Origin: Saccharibacillus qingshengii | GTDB lineage: Bacteria; Bacillota; Bacilli; Paenibacillales; Paenibacillaceae | Reading direction: 5' to 3' | Assembly: GCF_013185195.1 (NCBI RefSeq) | Contig: NZ_JAAZWC010000002.1 | Span: 248,001 to 312,000, forward strand | DNA: 64,000 nt | In this document: piece after piece, positions 28,215-38,255 of the stretch | How positions within the stretch are numbered: the first letter of the stretch is position 1 | Layout: each line of letters begins with the position of its first letter | Notes under the pieces: generated by a model | What the model was told of the DNA's origin: nothing | Database searches by the model: none | Seen by the model: only the letters and a program-made list of their open reading frames with translations | Position numbers and translations under genes: made by a program

Positions 28215-29564
28215 ATGATGAATTATTCGAACGTGGATGTATGGATTCAGAACGCAAGCGTATTGAATGAGGATGGGCAGCTGCAGCGGAGCGACATTCT
28301 GATTCAGGGCGGAAAAGTGCTGGCCATTCTGTCTTCCGGCTGGTATCAATCGGCGGACGACCGAATGATCGAGAACGAGAACGAAGAGATGCTCGTATAC
28401 GACGCCGAAGGCAAGCTTGTCACGCCGGGCTTGATCGATATGCACGTGCATCTGCGCGAACCGGGCTTCGAGCACAAAGAAACGATCGAGAGCGGCGCGC
28501 GTTCCGCGGCGCAGGGCGGATTCACGACGATCGCCTGCATGCCGAACACCAAGCCGGTCACCGATAACCCGGAGACGGTCAAGCTGGTGCTGGATAAAGC
28601 CAAAGAAGCGAATCTGGTCAACGTGCTGCCGTACGCGGCGATCACGAAGAATGAACTGGGCCGCGAGCTGACGGATTTTGAAGCATTGAAAGCGGCGGGC
28701 GCGATCGGCTTCACCGACGACGGCGTAGGCGTACAGAACGCGCAGATGATGAAAGACGCCATGACTAAGGCCGCCGCGCTCGGCATGCCGGTGATCGCCC
28801 ACTGCGAAGACGATTCGCTGGTGGAAGGCTTGTACGTGTCCGAAGGCGAATTTGCGAAAAAACATGGCATCAAAGGCATCCCGAACGAATCCGAAGCGAT
28901 CCATGTCGGCCGGGACGTCCTGCTGGCCGAAGCGACAGGCGTGCATTACCATGTCTGCCACGTCAGCACCGAACAGTCGATTCGCCTGATCCGCCTCGCC
29001 AAATCGATCGGCGTGAACGTGACCGCCGAAGTGTGCCCGCACCATCTGGTGCTGTCCGACGAAGATATTCCGGGTATGGACGCCAACTGGAAAATGAACC
29101 CGCCGCTGCGCACCCCGCGCGACGTCGCGGCCTGCATCGAAGCGCTTGAAGACGGCACGATCGATATTCTCGTAACCGACCATGCGCCGCACAGCGCGGA
29201 AGAGAAAGCCAAAGGCATGCTGCTCGCACCGTTCGGCATCGTCGGCTTCGAGACCGCCTTCCCGCTGCTGTATACGGAATTCGTGAAGACCGGCCGCTGG
29301 ACACTGGACTTCCTTGTCCGCCGCATGACCCAAGACCCGGCCCGCGTATTCGGTCTGGACGCCGGCAAACTGCAGGTCGGTGCGACTGCGGATCTCGCCG
29401 TCATCGACCTCGAACTCGAGAAGGCCGTCGATCCCGACCAGTTCGCGACCAAAGGCCGCAACACGCCTTTCACCGGCCGCGCGCTGTCCGGCTGGCCCGT
29501 CATGACCCTGGTCGCCGGCCGCCTTGTGTTCGGCGCCGAGCTGGCCCAGAGCGTGAACGGCTGA
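28215..29564 (+). CDS. pyrC: Dihydroorotase
   Basis: A zinc amidohydrolase that cyclises carbamoyl aspartate to dihydroorotate. I start it at ATG 28215 after a G-rich ribosome site; an in-frame ATG at 28155 lies in the pyrB-pyrC spacer. The 449-residue class I enzyme has the metal motif DMHVHLREPGFEHKETI near residue 75. Other visible motifs are ITKNELG near 145, VCHVSTEQS near 253 and VTDHAPHSAEEK near 320. Confidence 0.96.
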   Translation: MMNYSNVDVWIQNASVLNEDGQLQRSDILIQGGKVLAILSSGWYQSADDRMIENENEEMLVYDAEGKLVTPGLIDMHVHLREPGFEHKETIESGARSAAQGGFTTIACMPNTKPVTDNPETVKLVLDKAKEANLVNVLPYAAITKNELGRELTDFEALKAAGAIGFTDDGVGVQNAQMMKDAMTKAAALGMPVIAHCEDDSLVEGLYVSEGEFAKKHGIKGIPNESEAIHVGRDVLLAEATGVHYHVCHVSTEQSIRLIRLAKSIGVNVTAEVCPHHLVLSDEDIPGMDANWKMNPPLRTPRDVAACIEALEDGTIDILVTDHAPHSAEEKAKGMLLAPFGIVGFETAFPLLYTEFVKTGRWTLDFLVRRMTQDPARVFGLDAGKLQVGATADLAVIDLELEKAVDPDQFATKGRNTPFTGRALSGWPVMTLVAGRLVFGAELAQSVNG

Positions 29565-29577
29565 CCCGCGCTCTTTG

Positions 29578-29679
29578 CCCGAGCCGTCCAGAAGCCATAG
29601 CTTCGGTGACGCTCCCGATCTTGAACGCCTTTCCCGAGCCGTCCAGAAGCTATAGCTTCGCCGACGCTCCCGATCTTGA
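29578..29679. repeat. Tandem duplication of a 47-base unit in the pyrC-carA spacer
   Basis: Two copies, 29578-29624 and 29633-29679, begin CCCGAGCCGTCCAGAAGC and end CTCCCGATCTTGA, with a 55-base period and three mismatches. Each holds a small palindrome, GAAGCTATAGCTTC in the second copy. The whole spacer between pyrC and carA is 362 bases and shows no gene. Confidence 0.85.
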
Positions 29680-29744
29680 GTCCCTTTATCTTAAGTTTTT
29701 AAGTCTTTGACCTTACCGTAACGCCTACACCCAAAGGGAGCGGA

Positions 29745-29869
29745 GGGCTGAAGAGGAGATTGAGAAGCGCAGCGTTCGCATTTGAAATCCGCTTTTCTAC
29801 CGACAGCTGCTTTAATTCCAATCGGAAGAAAAACGGATTTCAACAGCGATCGAAAGCCCTCTTCAGCCC
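29745..29869. repeat. Nested palindromic intergenic element (copy A)
   Basis: An outer inverted repeat GGGCTGAAGAG (29745-29755) / CTCTTCAGCCC (29859-29869) encloses an inner one, TTGAAATCCG (29782-29791) / CGGATTTCAA (29834-29843). It shares the TTGAAATC core and two-tier layout with the element at 47.3-47.6 kb. It lies inside the pyrimidine operon, so it would be transcribed and could fold into a long RNA hairpin before carA. Confidence 0.75.
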
Positions 29870-29926
29870 GCAGCGTCTCCCACCCACCCTACATTATTTT
29901 CCAAAAACCGAGGAGGATTCACACCC

Positions 29927-31057
29927 ATGCAGGCAAAACTTCTGCTCGAAGACGGCACGCTCTTCACCGGCCGCTCGTTCGGCGCCCAAGGCGACACAAC
30001 CGGCGAGGTCGTGTTCAATACAGGCATCACCGGATACCAGGAAGTGCTGTCCGATCCGTCGTACTGCAACCAGATCGTGACGATGACCTACCCGCTGATC
30101 GGCAACTACGGCATTACCCGCGACGACTTCGAATCGGTCCGTCCGTTCGTGAACGGCTTCGTCGTGCGGCGCTACGAGCCGGTGCCGAGCAACTGGCGCG
30201 CCGAGTACACGCTCGACGAGCTGCTCAAAGAGCACGGCATCGTCGGCATCAGCGATATCGATACCCGCATGCTGACCCGCATCCTGCGCAACCACGGCAC
30301 GATGCGCGGCATTTTGACCGCGGGCAGCAAGTCCGTCGAAGAGCTGCAGGAAATGCTGCAATCTTCCGAATTGGTCACCAATCAGGTAGAGAAAACGTCT
30401 ACGCAGCATGTGTATAACAGCCCCGGCAAAGGCGAGCGGATCGTCGTCATCGACTACGGCGCCAAAAGCGGCATCGTCCGCGAACTGAGCGCCCGCGGCT
30501 GCGACATCGTCGTTGTGCCGCAGGACACGACGGCCGAACAGATCCGCCGCATGAACCCGGATGGCATCCAACTGTCCAACGGCCCCGGCGACCCGAAAGA
30601 CGTCCCGCAGGCGGTGGAGACGATCAAGCAGCTGCTCGGCGAATATCCGATCTTCGGAATCTGCCTCGGCCATCAGCTGCTGGCGCTGGCCGGCGGAGCG
30701 GATACCGAGAAGCTGAAGTTCGGTCATCGCGGCGGCAACCACCCGGTCAAGGAACTCGAGAGCGGCCGCTGCTACATCACGTCGCAGAACCACGGCTACA
30801 CGGTTAAGGAAGAATCGCTGGTCGGCACCGATTTTGAGATTACGCATATCAACAACAACGACAAGACGATCGAAGGTCTGCGGCATACGAAATTCCCGGC
30901 GTTTTCCGTGCAGTATCACCCGGAAGCGGCACCCGGTCCGTTTGACAGCAGCTACCTGTTCGACCGCTTTATCGAGACCATCCATGAATTCAAGAAAAGC
31001 AGTCCCAAGCAGCCGCGACAAGCCGCAATGATGGCCGCGATGAGAGGAGCACGTTAA
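29927..31057 (+). CDS. carA: Carbamoyl phosphate synthetase small subunit
   Basis: The glutamine amidotransferase subunit that feeds ammonia to CarB. The 376 residues have the N-terminal CPSase domain ([14 protein letters not shown] near 26). The triad-type amidotransferase domain has its nucleophilic cysteine in [15 protein letters not shown] near 245, and the histidine/glutamate in [12 protein letters not shown] near 330. ATG 29927 follows AGGAGGATT. It is separated from carB by two bases. In this operon position it is the pyrimidine-controlled enzyme (PyrAA in Bacillus). Confidence 0.97.
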   Translation: MQAKLLLEDGTLFTGRSFGAQGDTTGEVVFNTGITGYQEVLSDPSYCNQIVTMTYPLIGNYGITRDDFESVRPFVNGFVVRRYEPVPSNWRAEYTLDELLKEHGIVGISDIDTRMLTRILRNHGTMRGILTAGSKSVEELQEMLQSSELVTNQVEKTSTQHVYNSPGKGERIVVIDYGAKSGIVRELSARGCDIVVVPQDTTAEQIRRMNPDGIQLSNGPGDPKDVPQAVETIKQLLGEYPIFGICLGHQLLALAGGADTEKLKFGHRGGNHPVKELESGRCYITSQNHGYTVKEESLVGTDFEITHINNNDKTIEGLRHTKFPAFSVQYHPEAAPGPFDSSYLFDRFIETIHEFKKSSPKQPRQAAMMAAMRGAR

Positions 31058-31059
31058 TT

Positions 31060-34000
31060 ATGCCGAAAAACGACAAACTCAAAAAAATTCTGGTGATCGG
31101 CTCGGGCCCGATCGTGATCGGTCAGGCGGCCGAGTTCGATTACGCCGGTACCCAGGCGTGCCAGGCTCTCCGTGAAGAAGGCGTGGAAGTCGTCCTGATC
31201 AACAGCAACCCGGCTACGATCATGACCGACACGAACATGGCCGACAAAGTCTACATTGAACCGATCACGCTCGAATTCGTGACGCAGATCATTCGCCACG
31301 AACGTCCGGACGGCCTGCTCCCGACGCTCGGCGGCCAGACCGGCCTGAACATGGCGGTCGAATTGGCGCGCGCCGGCGTGCTGGAGAGCGAGAACGTCAA
31401 GCTGCTCGGCACCCAATTGGAATCGATCGAAAAAGCGGAAGACCGCGATTTGTTCCGCGACCTGATGCGCGAGCTGGAACAGCCGGTTCCGGACAGCGTT
31501 ATCGTGACGACGCTCAACGAAGCGCTTGATTTCGCGGGCGAGATCGGCTATCCGATCATCGTGCGTCCGGCCTACACGCTGGGCGGAACCGGCGGCGGCA
31601 TCTGCGTGGACGAAGAAGAACTGCGCGAGATCGTCGTATCCGGCCTGCGCTACAGCCCGATCGGGCAGTGCCTGGTCGAACGCAGCATCGCCGGCATGAA
31701 GGAAGTCGAATACGAAGTGATGCGCGACGCCAACGATAACTGCATCGTCGTCTGCAACATGGAGAACTTCGATCCGGTCGGCGTACATACCGGCGACAGC
31801 ATCGTCGTCGCGCCGAGCCAGACGCTGTCCGACCGCGAATATCAAATGCTGCGTTCCGCGTCGCTGAAGATTATCCGCGCGCTGAACATCGAAGGCGGCT
31901 GCAACGTGCAGTTCGCGCTCGATCCGCACAGCTTCCAATATTATGTCATCGAAGTGAATCCGCGGGTCAGCCGCTCGTCGGCGCTCGCTTCCAAAGCGAC
32001 CGGATACCCGATCGCGAAGATGGCTTCCAAGATCGCGCTCGGCTACACGCTGGACGAGCTGATGAACCCGGTCACCGGGCAGACGTACGCCTGCTTCGAG
32101 CCGGCGCTCGACTACATCGTATCGAAAATCCCGCGCTGGCCGTTCGACAAGTTCATGCACGCCAACCGCAAACTCGGCACGCAGATGAAAGCAACCGGCG
32201 AAGTCATGGCAATTGGCCGTACGTTCGAAGAGTCGATTCAAAAAGCGGTCCGTTCGCTGGAGATCGGCACGCACCGCCTGCTCGTCAAAGGCGCCGACGC
32301 GCTGAGCGAAGAGGTTCTGAACAGCCGTCTGGAAAAACCCGACGACGAGCGCATGTTCCTCATCGCCGAAGCGTTCCGCCGCGGCTATACGCTGGAGACG
32401 ATCCAGGATCTGACCAAAGTCGACTGGTGGTTCCTCGACAAGATCGAGCGCATCGTCGTGTTCGAGACGGTGCTGGCCGAGACCGATGAATTGTCGGACG
32501 AGCTGCTGACCGAAGCGAAGCGTATGGGCTTCACCGACCGCGCGATCGCCGAACTGCGTGCGCAGGGACATGAAGGCGGAAGATTGACCAAGGAAGCGGA
32601 CGTTCGCGCTTACCGCAAAGAGATCGGGCTCGTTCCGGTCTACAAGATGGTCGATACGTGCGCGGCCGAATTCGAATCGGAAACGCCGTACTACTACTCG
32701 ACGTACGAGCAGGAGAACGAAGTGACGCAGACGGACAAAGAGAAGATCATCGTGCTCGGTTCCGGCCCGATCCGCATCGGCCAGGGTATCGAGTTCGACT
32801 ACTCGACCGTGCATGCCGTCTGGGCGATCCGCAAAGCCGGTTACGAAGCAATCATCATCAACAACAACCCGGAGACGGTCTCGACCGACTTCAACACGTC
32901 CGACCGTCTGTACTTCGAGCCGCTCTTCTTCGAAGACGTCATGAACGTCATCGAACAGGAGAAACCGATCGGCGTCATCGTCCAGTTCGGCGGCCAGACG
33001 GCGATCAATCTCGCGAAGCCGCTGCAGGACGCGGGCGTCAAGATTCTCGGTACGTCGCTCGACAGTATCGACGAAGCGGAAGACCGCAAGCGGTTCGAAG
33101 CGATGCTGTCGCGTCTTGATATCGCGCAGCCGAAAGGCAAAACGGTCACTTCGGTCGACCAGGCCGTCGAAACGGCGGAAGGCCTTGGCTATCCGGTACT
33201 CGTTCGTCCGTCCTACGTCCTTGGCGGCCGCGCGATGGAGATCGTGTACTCCGACGAAGAGCTGCTCAGCTACATGAAAGAAGCGGTGGACATCAATCCG
33301 GAGCATCCGGTTCTGATCGACCGTTACATGCTCGGCAAGGAAGTCGAAGTCGACGCGATCTGCGACGGCGAGACGGTGCTTGTACCGGGCATCATGGAAC
33401 ATATCGAACGCGCGGGCGTTCACTCCGGCGACTCGATCGCGGTGTACCCGCCGCAGCATCTGTCCAAAGAACTGCAGGAGAAAGTCGTCGACATCACGAT
33501 TCGTATCGCGAAAGAGCTCAAGACGATCGGCCTGCTCAATATCCAGTTCGTTATCTTCAAAAATGAAGTTTACGTCATTGAAGTGAATCCGCGTTCGTCG
33601 CGTACGGTACCGTTCCTGAGCAAAGTCACGGATATCCCGATGGCGAACCTCGCGACGCAGGCCATTCTCGGCGTCAAGCTGGCAGATCTGAACTACAAAG
33701 AAGGCCTGTGGCCGGAAAGCAATCAAGTCGCGGTCAAAGTGCCGGTGTTCTCGTTCGCCAAGCTGCGCCGCGTCGAGCCGACGCTCGGACCGGAAATGAA
33801 GTCGACAGGCGAAGTCATGGGCCGCGACAAACATTACGCCAAAGCGCTGTACAAAGGTCTGGTCGGCGCAGGCATGAAGATTCCGTCCACCGGATCGATC
33901 ATCGTTACCGTCGCCGAAAAAGACAAAGCCGAAGCGGTCAAGCTGATGGAAGGCTTCTACACGCTGGGCTACTCGATCATGGCGACCGGAGGCACGGCCC

Positions 34001-34284
34001 AAGCGCTCGAAGACGCAGGCATTCCGGTCACGCGTGTCAACAAGCTGAGTGAAGGCGAGCCGAACATTCTGGACAAAATCCGCAGCGGAGAAGCGAACTT
34101 CGTGTTCAATACGCTGACCAAAGGCAAAACGCCGGCGCGCGACGGATTCCGTATTCGCCGCGAAGCGGTCGAGAACGGCGTAGTCTGCATGACTTCGCTC
34201 GACACGGTCGCGGCGCTGCTGGACATGCTGGAGACGGTCAGCTTTACGTCCCGCGCGATGCCTGTCGGTGCGCAGAGCCTGTAA
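31060..34284 (+). CDS. carB: Carbamoyl phosphate synthetase large subunit
   Basis: A 1074-residue protein that makes carbamoyl phosphate from bicarbonate, ammonia and two ATP. It has duplicated carboxyphosphate and carbamoyl-phosphate ATP-grasp halves. Each opens with a matching motif: [20 protein letters not shown] near 13 and [19 protein letters not shown] near 566. The C-terminal MGS-like allosteric domain ([20 protein letters not shown] near 976) is present. It is followed by a 190-base gap, where pyrK and pyrD would lie in Bacillus, before pyrF. Confidence 0.97.
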   Translation: MPKNDKLKKILVIGSGPIVIGQAAEFDYAGTQACQALREEGVEVVLINSNPATIMTDTNMADKVYIEPITLEFVTQIIRHERPDGLLPTLGGQTGLNMAVELARAGVLESENVKLLGTQLESIEKAEDRDLFRDLMRELEQPVPDSVIVTTLNEALDFAGEIGYPIIVRPAYTLGGTGGGICVDEEELREIVVSGLRYSPIGQCLVERSIAGMKEVEYEVMRDANDNCIVVCNMENFDPVGVHTGDSIVVAPSQTLSDREYQMLRSASLKIIRALNIEGGCNVQFALDPHSFQYYVIEVNPRVSRSSALASKATGYPIAKMASKIALGYTLDELMNPVTGQTYACFEPALDYIVSKIPRWPFDKFMHANRKLGTQMKATGEVMAIGRTFEESIQKAVRSLEIGTHRLLVKGADALSEEVLNSRLEKPDDERMFLIAEAFRRGYTLETIQDLTKVDWWFLDKIERIVVFETVLAETDELSDELLTEAKRMGFTDRAIAELRAQGHEGGRLTKEADVRAYRKEIGLVPVYKMVDTCAAEFESETPYYYSTYEQENEVTQTDKEKIIVLGSGPIRIGQGIEFDYSTVHAVWAIRKAGYEAIIINNNPETVSTDFNTSDRLYFEPLFFEDVMNVIEQEKPIGVIVQFGGQTAINLAKPLQDAGVKILGTSLDSIDEAEDRKRFEAMLSRLDIAQPKGKTVTSVDQAVETAEGLGYPVLVRPSYVLGGRAMEIVYSDEELLSYMKEAVDINPEHPVLIDRYMLGKEVEVDAICDGETVLVPGIMEHIERAGVHSGDSIAVYPPQHLSKELQEKVVDITIRIAKELKTIGLLNIQFVIFKNEVYVIEVNPRSSRTVPFLSKVTDIPMANLATQAILGVKLADLNYKEGLWPESNQVAVKVPVFSFAKLRRVEPTLGPEMKSTGEVMGRDKHYAKALYKGLVGAGMKIPSTGSIIVTVAEKDKAEAVKLMEGFYTLGYSIMATGGTAQALEDAGIPVTRVNKLSEGEPNILDKIRSGEANFVFNTLTKGKTPARDGFRIRREAVENGVVCMTSLDTVAALLDMLETVSFTSRAMPVGAQSL

Positions 34285-34474
34285 TATCCACAACCTATAT
34301 TCGAACGGCTGCCCGCATGCTTGGGGCGACGGCACGACCGACGAAAGGCGCCATGCAGATTCTGCGGGCGCCTCTCGTCTGCGCGCTGTGCCGATGCGCT
34401 CCAAGTATCAAGTACGGCAGTCTAACGAAATCTGCACGACCGGATTAACCGGAACCCAACTACGGAGGTATTCC

Positions 34475-35212
34475 ATGACTTCGACACCTACTTCGCGGAT
34501 GGCCCAGCGCCTGATGATCGCACTCGACTATCCGGACGACCGAGCGGCACGGGAACTGATCCGAAGCCTGGAAGGCATTCCCTGCTATATGAAAGTGGGC
34601 ATGCAGCTGTTTTATCAAGCGGGACCGCAGTTTGTGCATGAGCTGAAAGAGCGGGGGTACTCGGTTTTTCTCGATCTCAAAATGCATGACATCCCGAATA
34701 CGGTCAAAGGCGGCGCCAACAGTATCACGAAGCTTGGCGTCGACATGTTTAACGTCCACGCCGCAGGCGGCTCGGCTATGATGGCGGCGGCCATGCAGGG
34801 CGTGGAAGAAGCTTTGGCGGCGGATTCGTCGCTCAGCCGGCCGCTCGTGATCGCGGTCACGCAGCTGACGAGCACCAATCTGGGCACGATGAACGAAGAG
34901 ATCGGCATCCCGGGCAGTATCGAAGAAGCGGTTATCCGCTACGCGAAGCTTGCGTCCGGCGCCGGTCTGGACGGAGTCGTCGCAAGTCCGCTCGAAGCGA
35001 AGGGCATCAAGGATGCCTGTGGAACGCATTTCCGCACGGTCACGCCGGGCATCCGGCCCGCGGGCAGCGCGGCGGACGATCAGTCGCGCACCAAGACGCC
35101 GGGCGAAGCGATTGCCGGCGGCAGCGACTATATCGTCGTCGGCCGGCCGATCACCGCCGCAGCCGACCCGAGAGAAGCGGCTATTCGAATATTGGAGGAG
35201 ATGACACAATGA
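34475..35212 (+). CDS. pyrF: Orotidine 5'-phosphate decarboxylase
   Basis: Decarboxylates OMP to UMP. The start at ATG 34475 follows GGAGG; the open frame runs another 207 bases upstream without a ribosome site. The 245-residue TIM barrel shows IALDYPDD near residue 12 and the catalytic motif [16 protein letters not shown] near 61. The C-terminal phosphate-binding segment is YIVVGRPIT near 216. The spacer before it holds an AGGCGCC/GGCGCCT hairpin without a T tract near 34346-34373. Its stop overlaps the pyrE start. Confidence 0.96.
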   Translation: MTSTPTSRMAQRLMIALDYPDDRAARELIRSLEGIPCYMKVGMQLFYQAGPQFVHELKERGYSVFLDLKMHDIPNTVKGGANSITKLGVDMFNVHAAGGSAMMAAAMQGVEEALAADSSLSRPLVIAVTQLTSTNLGTMNEEIGIPGSIEEAVIRYAKLASGAGLDGVVASPLEAKGIKDACGTHFRTVTPGIRPAGSAADDQSRTKTPGEAIAGGSDYIVVGRPITAAADPREAAIRILEEMTQ

Positions 35213-35853
35213 CGACTCATACGGCAACGGAAGCGAAAATTGCGGCAGACCTGCTGAACATCGGCGCGGTGGCGCTGAGCCCCGACGAACCTTTTACCTG
35301 GACATCGGGCATCAAGTCTCCGATCTACTGCGACAACCGCCTGACGATGGCGTACCCGGAAGTGCGCGAGCGGATCGCGGACGCTTTCGCCGAATTGATC
35401 CGAACCGAATACCCGGACGTGGAAGTTATCGCCGGAACGGCGACGGCCGGTATTCCCCACGCGGCGTGGGTAGCGCAGAAACTGAACCTGCCGATGGCCT
35501 ACATTCGCGACAAAGCCAAAGGCCACGGCAAACAGAATCAGATCGAAGGACTGATCAAAGCGGGGCAGAAGGTCGTCGTGATCGAGGATCTGATCTCCAC
35601 CGGCGGAAGCTCGCTCAAAGCGGCGCTGGCCGTGCGCGAAGCCGGAGCGGAGCCGCTTGCCGTACTCGCGATTTTCAGCTATCAGCTCGACCGCGCCGTA
35701 TCGGCTTTTGCCGAAGCAAAGGTGCCGCTTGCGACGCTGTCCAACTATACGGCGCTGATGCAGACGGCATTGGAACTTGGCACGATTCAGGAAAGCCAGG
35801 TCGAACTGCTTAAGTCCTGGCGTGAAGATCCGTCGGCGTTCGGGCGCGGATAA
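35209..35853 (+). CDS. pyrE: Orotate phosphoribosyltransferase
   Basis: Joins orotate and PRPP to make OMP. The 214 residues contain the PRPP-binding motif [17 protein letters not shown] near residue 122 and the flexible loop [15 protein letters not shown] near 101. It overlaps pyrF by four bases (ATGA) and is the last gene of the operon, closed by a strong terminator. Confidence 0.97.
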   Translation: MTTHTATEAKIAADLLNIGAVALSPDEPFTWTSGIKSPIYCDNRLTMAYPEVRERIADAFAELIRTEYPDVEVIAGTATAGIPHAAWVAQKLNLPMAYIRDKAKGHGKQNQIEGLIKAGQKVVVIEDLISTGGSSLKAALAVREAGAEPLAVLAIFSYQLDRAVSAFAEAKVPLATLSNYTALMQTALELGTIQESQVELLKSWREDPSAFGRG

Positions 35854-35882
35854 CAAGCACATAAAATCTCTTCCACGCTTTT

Positions 35883-35914
35883 GCCGGAATTCCAGGACGG
35901 AATTCCGGCTTTTT
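35883..35914 (+). terminator. Terminator of the pyr operon
   Basis: An 11-bp perfect stem GCCGGAATTCC/GGAATTCCGGC with a five-base loop, followed by TTTTTG. The remaining gap to 36150 holds a CCCAA/TTGGG palindrome near 35993, preceded by six A on this strand, but no gene. Confidence 0.93.
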
Positions 35915-36150
35915 GTTTGTTTTGTTTCTTTTCGCCTAGACGCAGTTTCCCGAATACGTTAAGCTTGTTTCAAGAATGGATCATAAAAAACCCCCAACCC
36001 GGTTGGGAATCCGCGATAGTCCGAAGCCAAACATTAACATTGCACCCATACGCGAAAGAAAATATACGGAAATGTAAACGTAACCCATCCGCCGAACACG
36101 GCGTTCATACAAGCGGGATGTAATCCCATACAACGAGAGGGGCGGGGTTT

Positions 36151-37692
36151 ATGCGTAAAAGGATCAGAGCTCCGCGGGCGGGCGTCTTGTCCATTTTTGC
36201 GGCTCTGCTCGTACTTCCGGGCTGTTTTTCCGAAAGCGATCCCCCGAAGCGGGCAGAACAGGCGGTCGAACAGGCTCCCGGAGGACCGGCCGAGCAGGGA
36301 AGCGAAACGGATACACTGAGGATCGGCATATTAAGCGGCGAGAAAGGCGACCGGTATTACCGCGAAACCTACACCGATATTTACGAATATATGTATCCCG
36401 ATATGCGGATCGAGATTGTGCCTGCAGTCGATACGTCGCGCTACCGTTATCTCGATCCGGATTCGAAGCCGTACCATTCGGAAGCACCGCTGCACGAACT
36501 CGGGAAGCTGACGGAAGGCAAGGCTCCGGTCGACGTGCTGATTCTTGATTCCGAGACGCTACGCAAAGCCATCGATCGGGGCTGGACACAGCCGCTGGCT
36601 CCTTTTATGCAGCAGACGGGCGAGACGGAGCAGGCCTTCGCGCCGGCCGTGATCGACGGACTCAAAGATCTAGGGGGAGGCACCCTGCACGCGCTGGCGC
36701 CGGATTATGCATCTACGGCCCTGTATTACAACGTCGACTGGTTCGAGCGCAATGGGGTTAAGCTCCCCGCCGACGGCATGACTTGGGACGAAGCTTTTGC
36801 GCGGGCCCGGGCGGCCAGCGGCGAAGACGACAAAGGCGGTCATGTGTACGGCTTGTCGTTTACCCAGACACTGGCGGAAGATCCGCTCTGGGGAATTCGG
36901 GGATATACCGATCCGCTGGGGTTGACCACCTTTGATCTCGAACAGTCGGAAATGACCGTGGATACGCCCGAATGGGAAAAAGTCTGGACAGATCTTGCGG
37001 CAATGGTGCAGCAAAAAGCGATTCCGATTGGCATGCAGTCGGTATCGGACTCCGGCGGCTACGATCCGTTCGGAGGCGATCTGTTTCTTGGCGGGAAAAC
37101 GGCCATGACGATAGCGGACAGCAGCTATGCGTCCGATCTGCAGACGGCGGCGCGCAATGCGGAGCGGATCGAAGGCTTTGAACCGTTCAACTGGGAAACC
37201 GTGACTCTGCCGGTACATACAGGACATGAAGGCATCGGAGCAGGCGTTAAATTGGGCGATACGTTCTCGGTCTCGGCGACCAGCCGCCACCAGCAAGAAG
37301 CCTGGGCATTTATTCGGTTCGTAACGGGCGAGCGGATGCAGGCGATGGAGCTGCACGATCCGTACCGGATGCCCAGCCGGCTCAGTGCGATCGCATCGGA
37401 AGCGGAGAAGAACGGATATCGAAGCGAGGCGTTTACGCAGCTTCGTCCGGCTGCGCCGATTGCCGAGCGGGAAGAACAGGCCGTGGAACAGAATCCGCAG
37501 CTTTGGCAGATCGGAGACACGGGAAGATCTTTGTTTCAGCGGGTACTCGAAGGAGAACTGCCGGCGAAAAGGGCGCTCGAGCAGTGGGAAAATGACGGTC
37601 GCCGTTTCTTGAAAGGGCCGTTTACGGAAGACGGAACGCTGGCGTTCGGAGGCCCTTTTTCGACGGCTTACCGGCTCGATCCTTGGACCTGA
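36151..37692 (+). CDS. Solute-binding lipoprotein of an ABC importer (family 1), orphan
   Basis: A 513-residue extracellular solute-binding protein. The signal peptide ends in the lipobox LPGC near residue 25, so it should be lipid-anchored by Lgt and LspA. The body is a two-lobe family 1 binding fold; the segment DTFSVSATSRHQQEAWAFIRFVTG near 370 is typical of sugar-binding members. No permease or ATPase gene lies beside it, so its partners must be elsewhere and the ligand is unknown. The gene stands alone between the pyr terminator and a tRNA promoter. Confidence 0.85.
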   Translation: MRKRIRAPRAGVLSIFAALLVLPGCFSESDPPKRAEQAVEQAPGGPAEQGSETDTLRIGILSGEKGDRYYRETYTDIYEYMYPDMRIEIVPAVDTSRYRYLDPDSKPYHSEAPLHELGKLTEGKAPVDVLILDSETLRKAIDRGWTQPLAPFMQQTGETEQAFAPAVIDGLKDLGGGTLHALAPDYASTALYYNVDWFERNGVKLPADGMTWDEAFARARAASGEDDKGGHVYGLSFTQTLAEDPLWGIRGYTDPLGLTTFDLEQSEMTVDTPEWEKVWTDLAAMVQQKAIPIGMQSVSDSGGYDPFGGDLFLGGKTAMTIADSSYASDLQTAARNAERIEGFEPFNWETVTLPVHTGHEGIGAGVKLGDTFSVSATSRHQQEAWAFIRFVTGERMQAMELHDPYRMPSRLSAIASEAEKNGYRSEAFTQLRPAAPIAEREEQAVEQNPQLWQIGDTGRSLFQRVLEGELPAKRALEQWENDGRRFLKGPFTEDGTLAFGGPFSTAYRLDPWT

Positions 37693-37703
37693 ATGAAAAA
37701 GCC

Positions 37704-37732
37704 TTGACTTTGTATCGTGTAAAGGGTACACT
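37704..37732 (+). promoter_or_regulatory. tRNA promoter
   Basis: TTGACT at 37704-37709 and TACACT at 37727-37732, 17 bases apart, 40 bases before tRNA-fMet. Confidence 0.8.
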
Positions 37733-37772
37733 ATTCAATGTTGCTGTTGAGAACACAGCACGTTGAACATGT

Positions 37773-37846
<74 letters not shown>

Positions 37847-37894
37847 TTCAGGCAAGGCTGTCCCGGCTCGGTCTTCCGGCCGCAACCGGAACCA

Positions 37895-37968
37895 GGGCCC
37901 TTAGCTCAGTTGGTTAGAGCTACCGGCTCATAACCGGTTGGTCACAGGTTCGAGTCCTGTAGGGCCCA
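37895..37968 (+). tRNA. tRNA with CAU anticodon (elongator Met or lysidine-type Ile)
   Basis: A 74-base cloverleaf with acceptor stem GGGCCCT/AGGGCCC, D arm GCTCAGTTGGTTAGAGC, anticodon CAT in CCGGCTCATAACCGG and T arm ACAGGTTCGAGTCCTGT. CAT occurs both in elongator tRNA-Met and in tRNA-Ile2, whose C34 is changed to lysidine. The body resembles the Ile2 type of Bacillus as much as Met, so I leave the identity open. Confidence 0.9.
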
Positions 37969-37975
37969 TTATGGC

Positions 37976-38015
37976 AAAGACGCCCCTTACTCTTCGGAGT
38001 AAGGGGCGTCTTTGC
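37976..38015. terminator. Strong terminator after the tRNA pair
   Basis: A 17-bp perfect stem AAAGACGCCCCTTACTC with TTCG tetraloop, followed by a short T tract. Confidence 0.93.
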
Positions 38016-38255
38016 GTTTGCCTATTGTTTTCATTTTGATTTCATTCTGGGCTTTTTCAAGCCGGGATCGGTCCGAAGAACCCCGGATCCGGGAAGAAAA
38101 AGAACGAATTTGATCCTTTGGCGGCAGATCCGGCGATAAATTTTCAAAAGAGGCCCGTTTTTTGCTTGCTTGGCGAAAAAATGGGGGACTATATTCCGAT
38201 ATACAAGGTACGGGTCAAGACTGATGGCTGCTCGGCAGCCGAGGAGAAGGAAATC

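Noticed and set aside
35985-36010. A minus-strand terminator (CCCAA/TTGGG with six T)
   Set aside because: No minus-strand gene lies upstream of it; the palindrome is short and may be chance.
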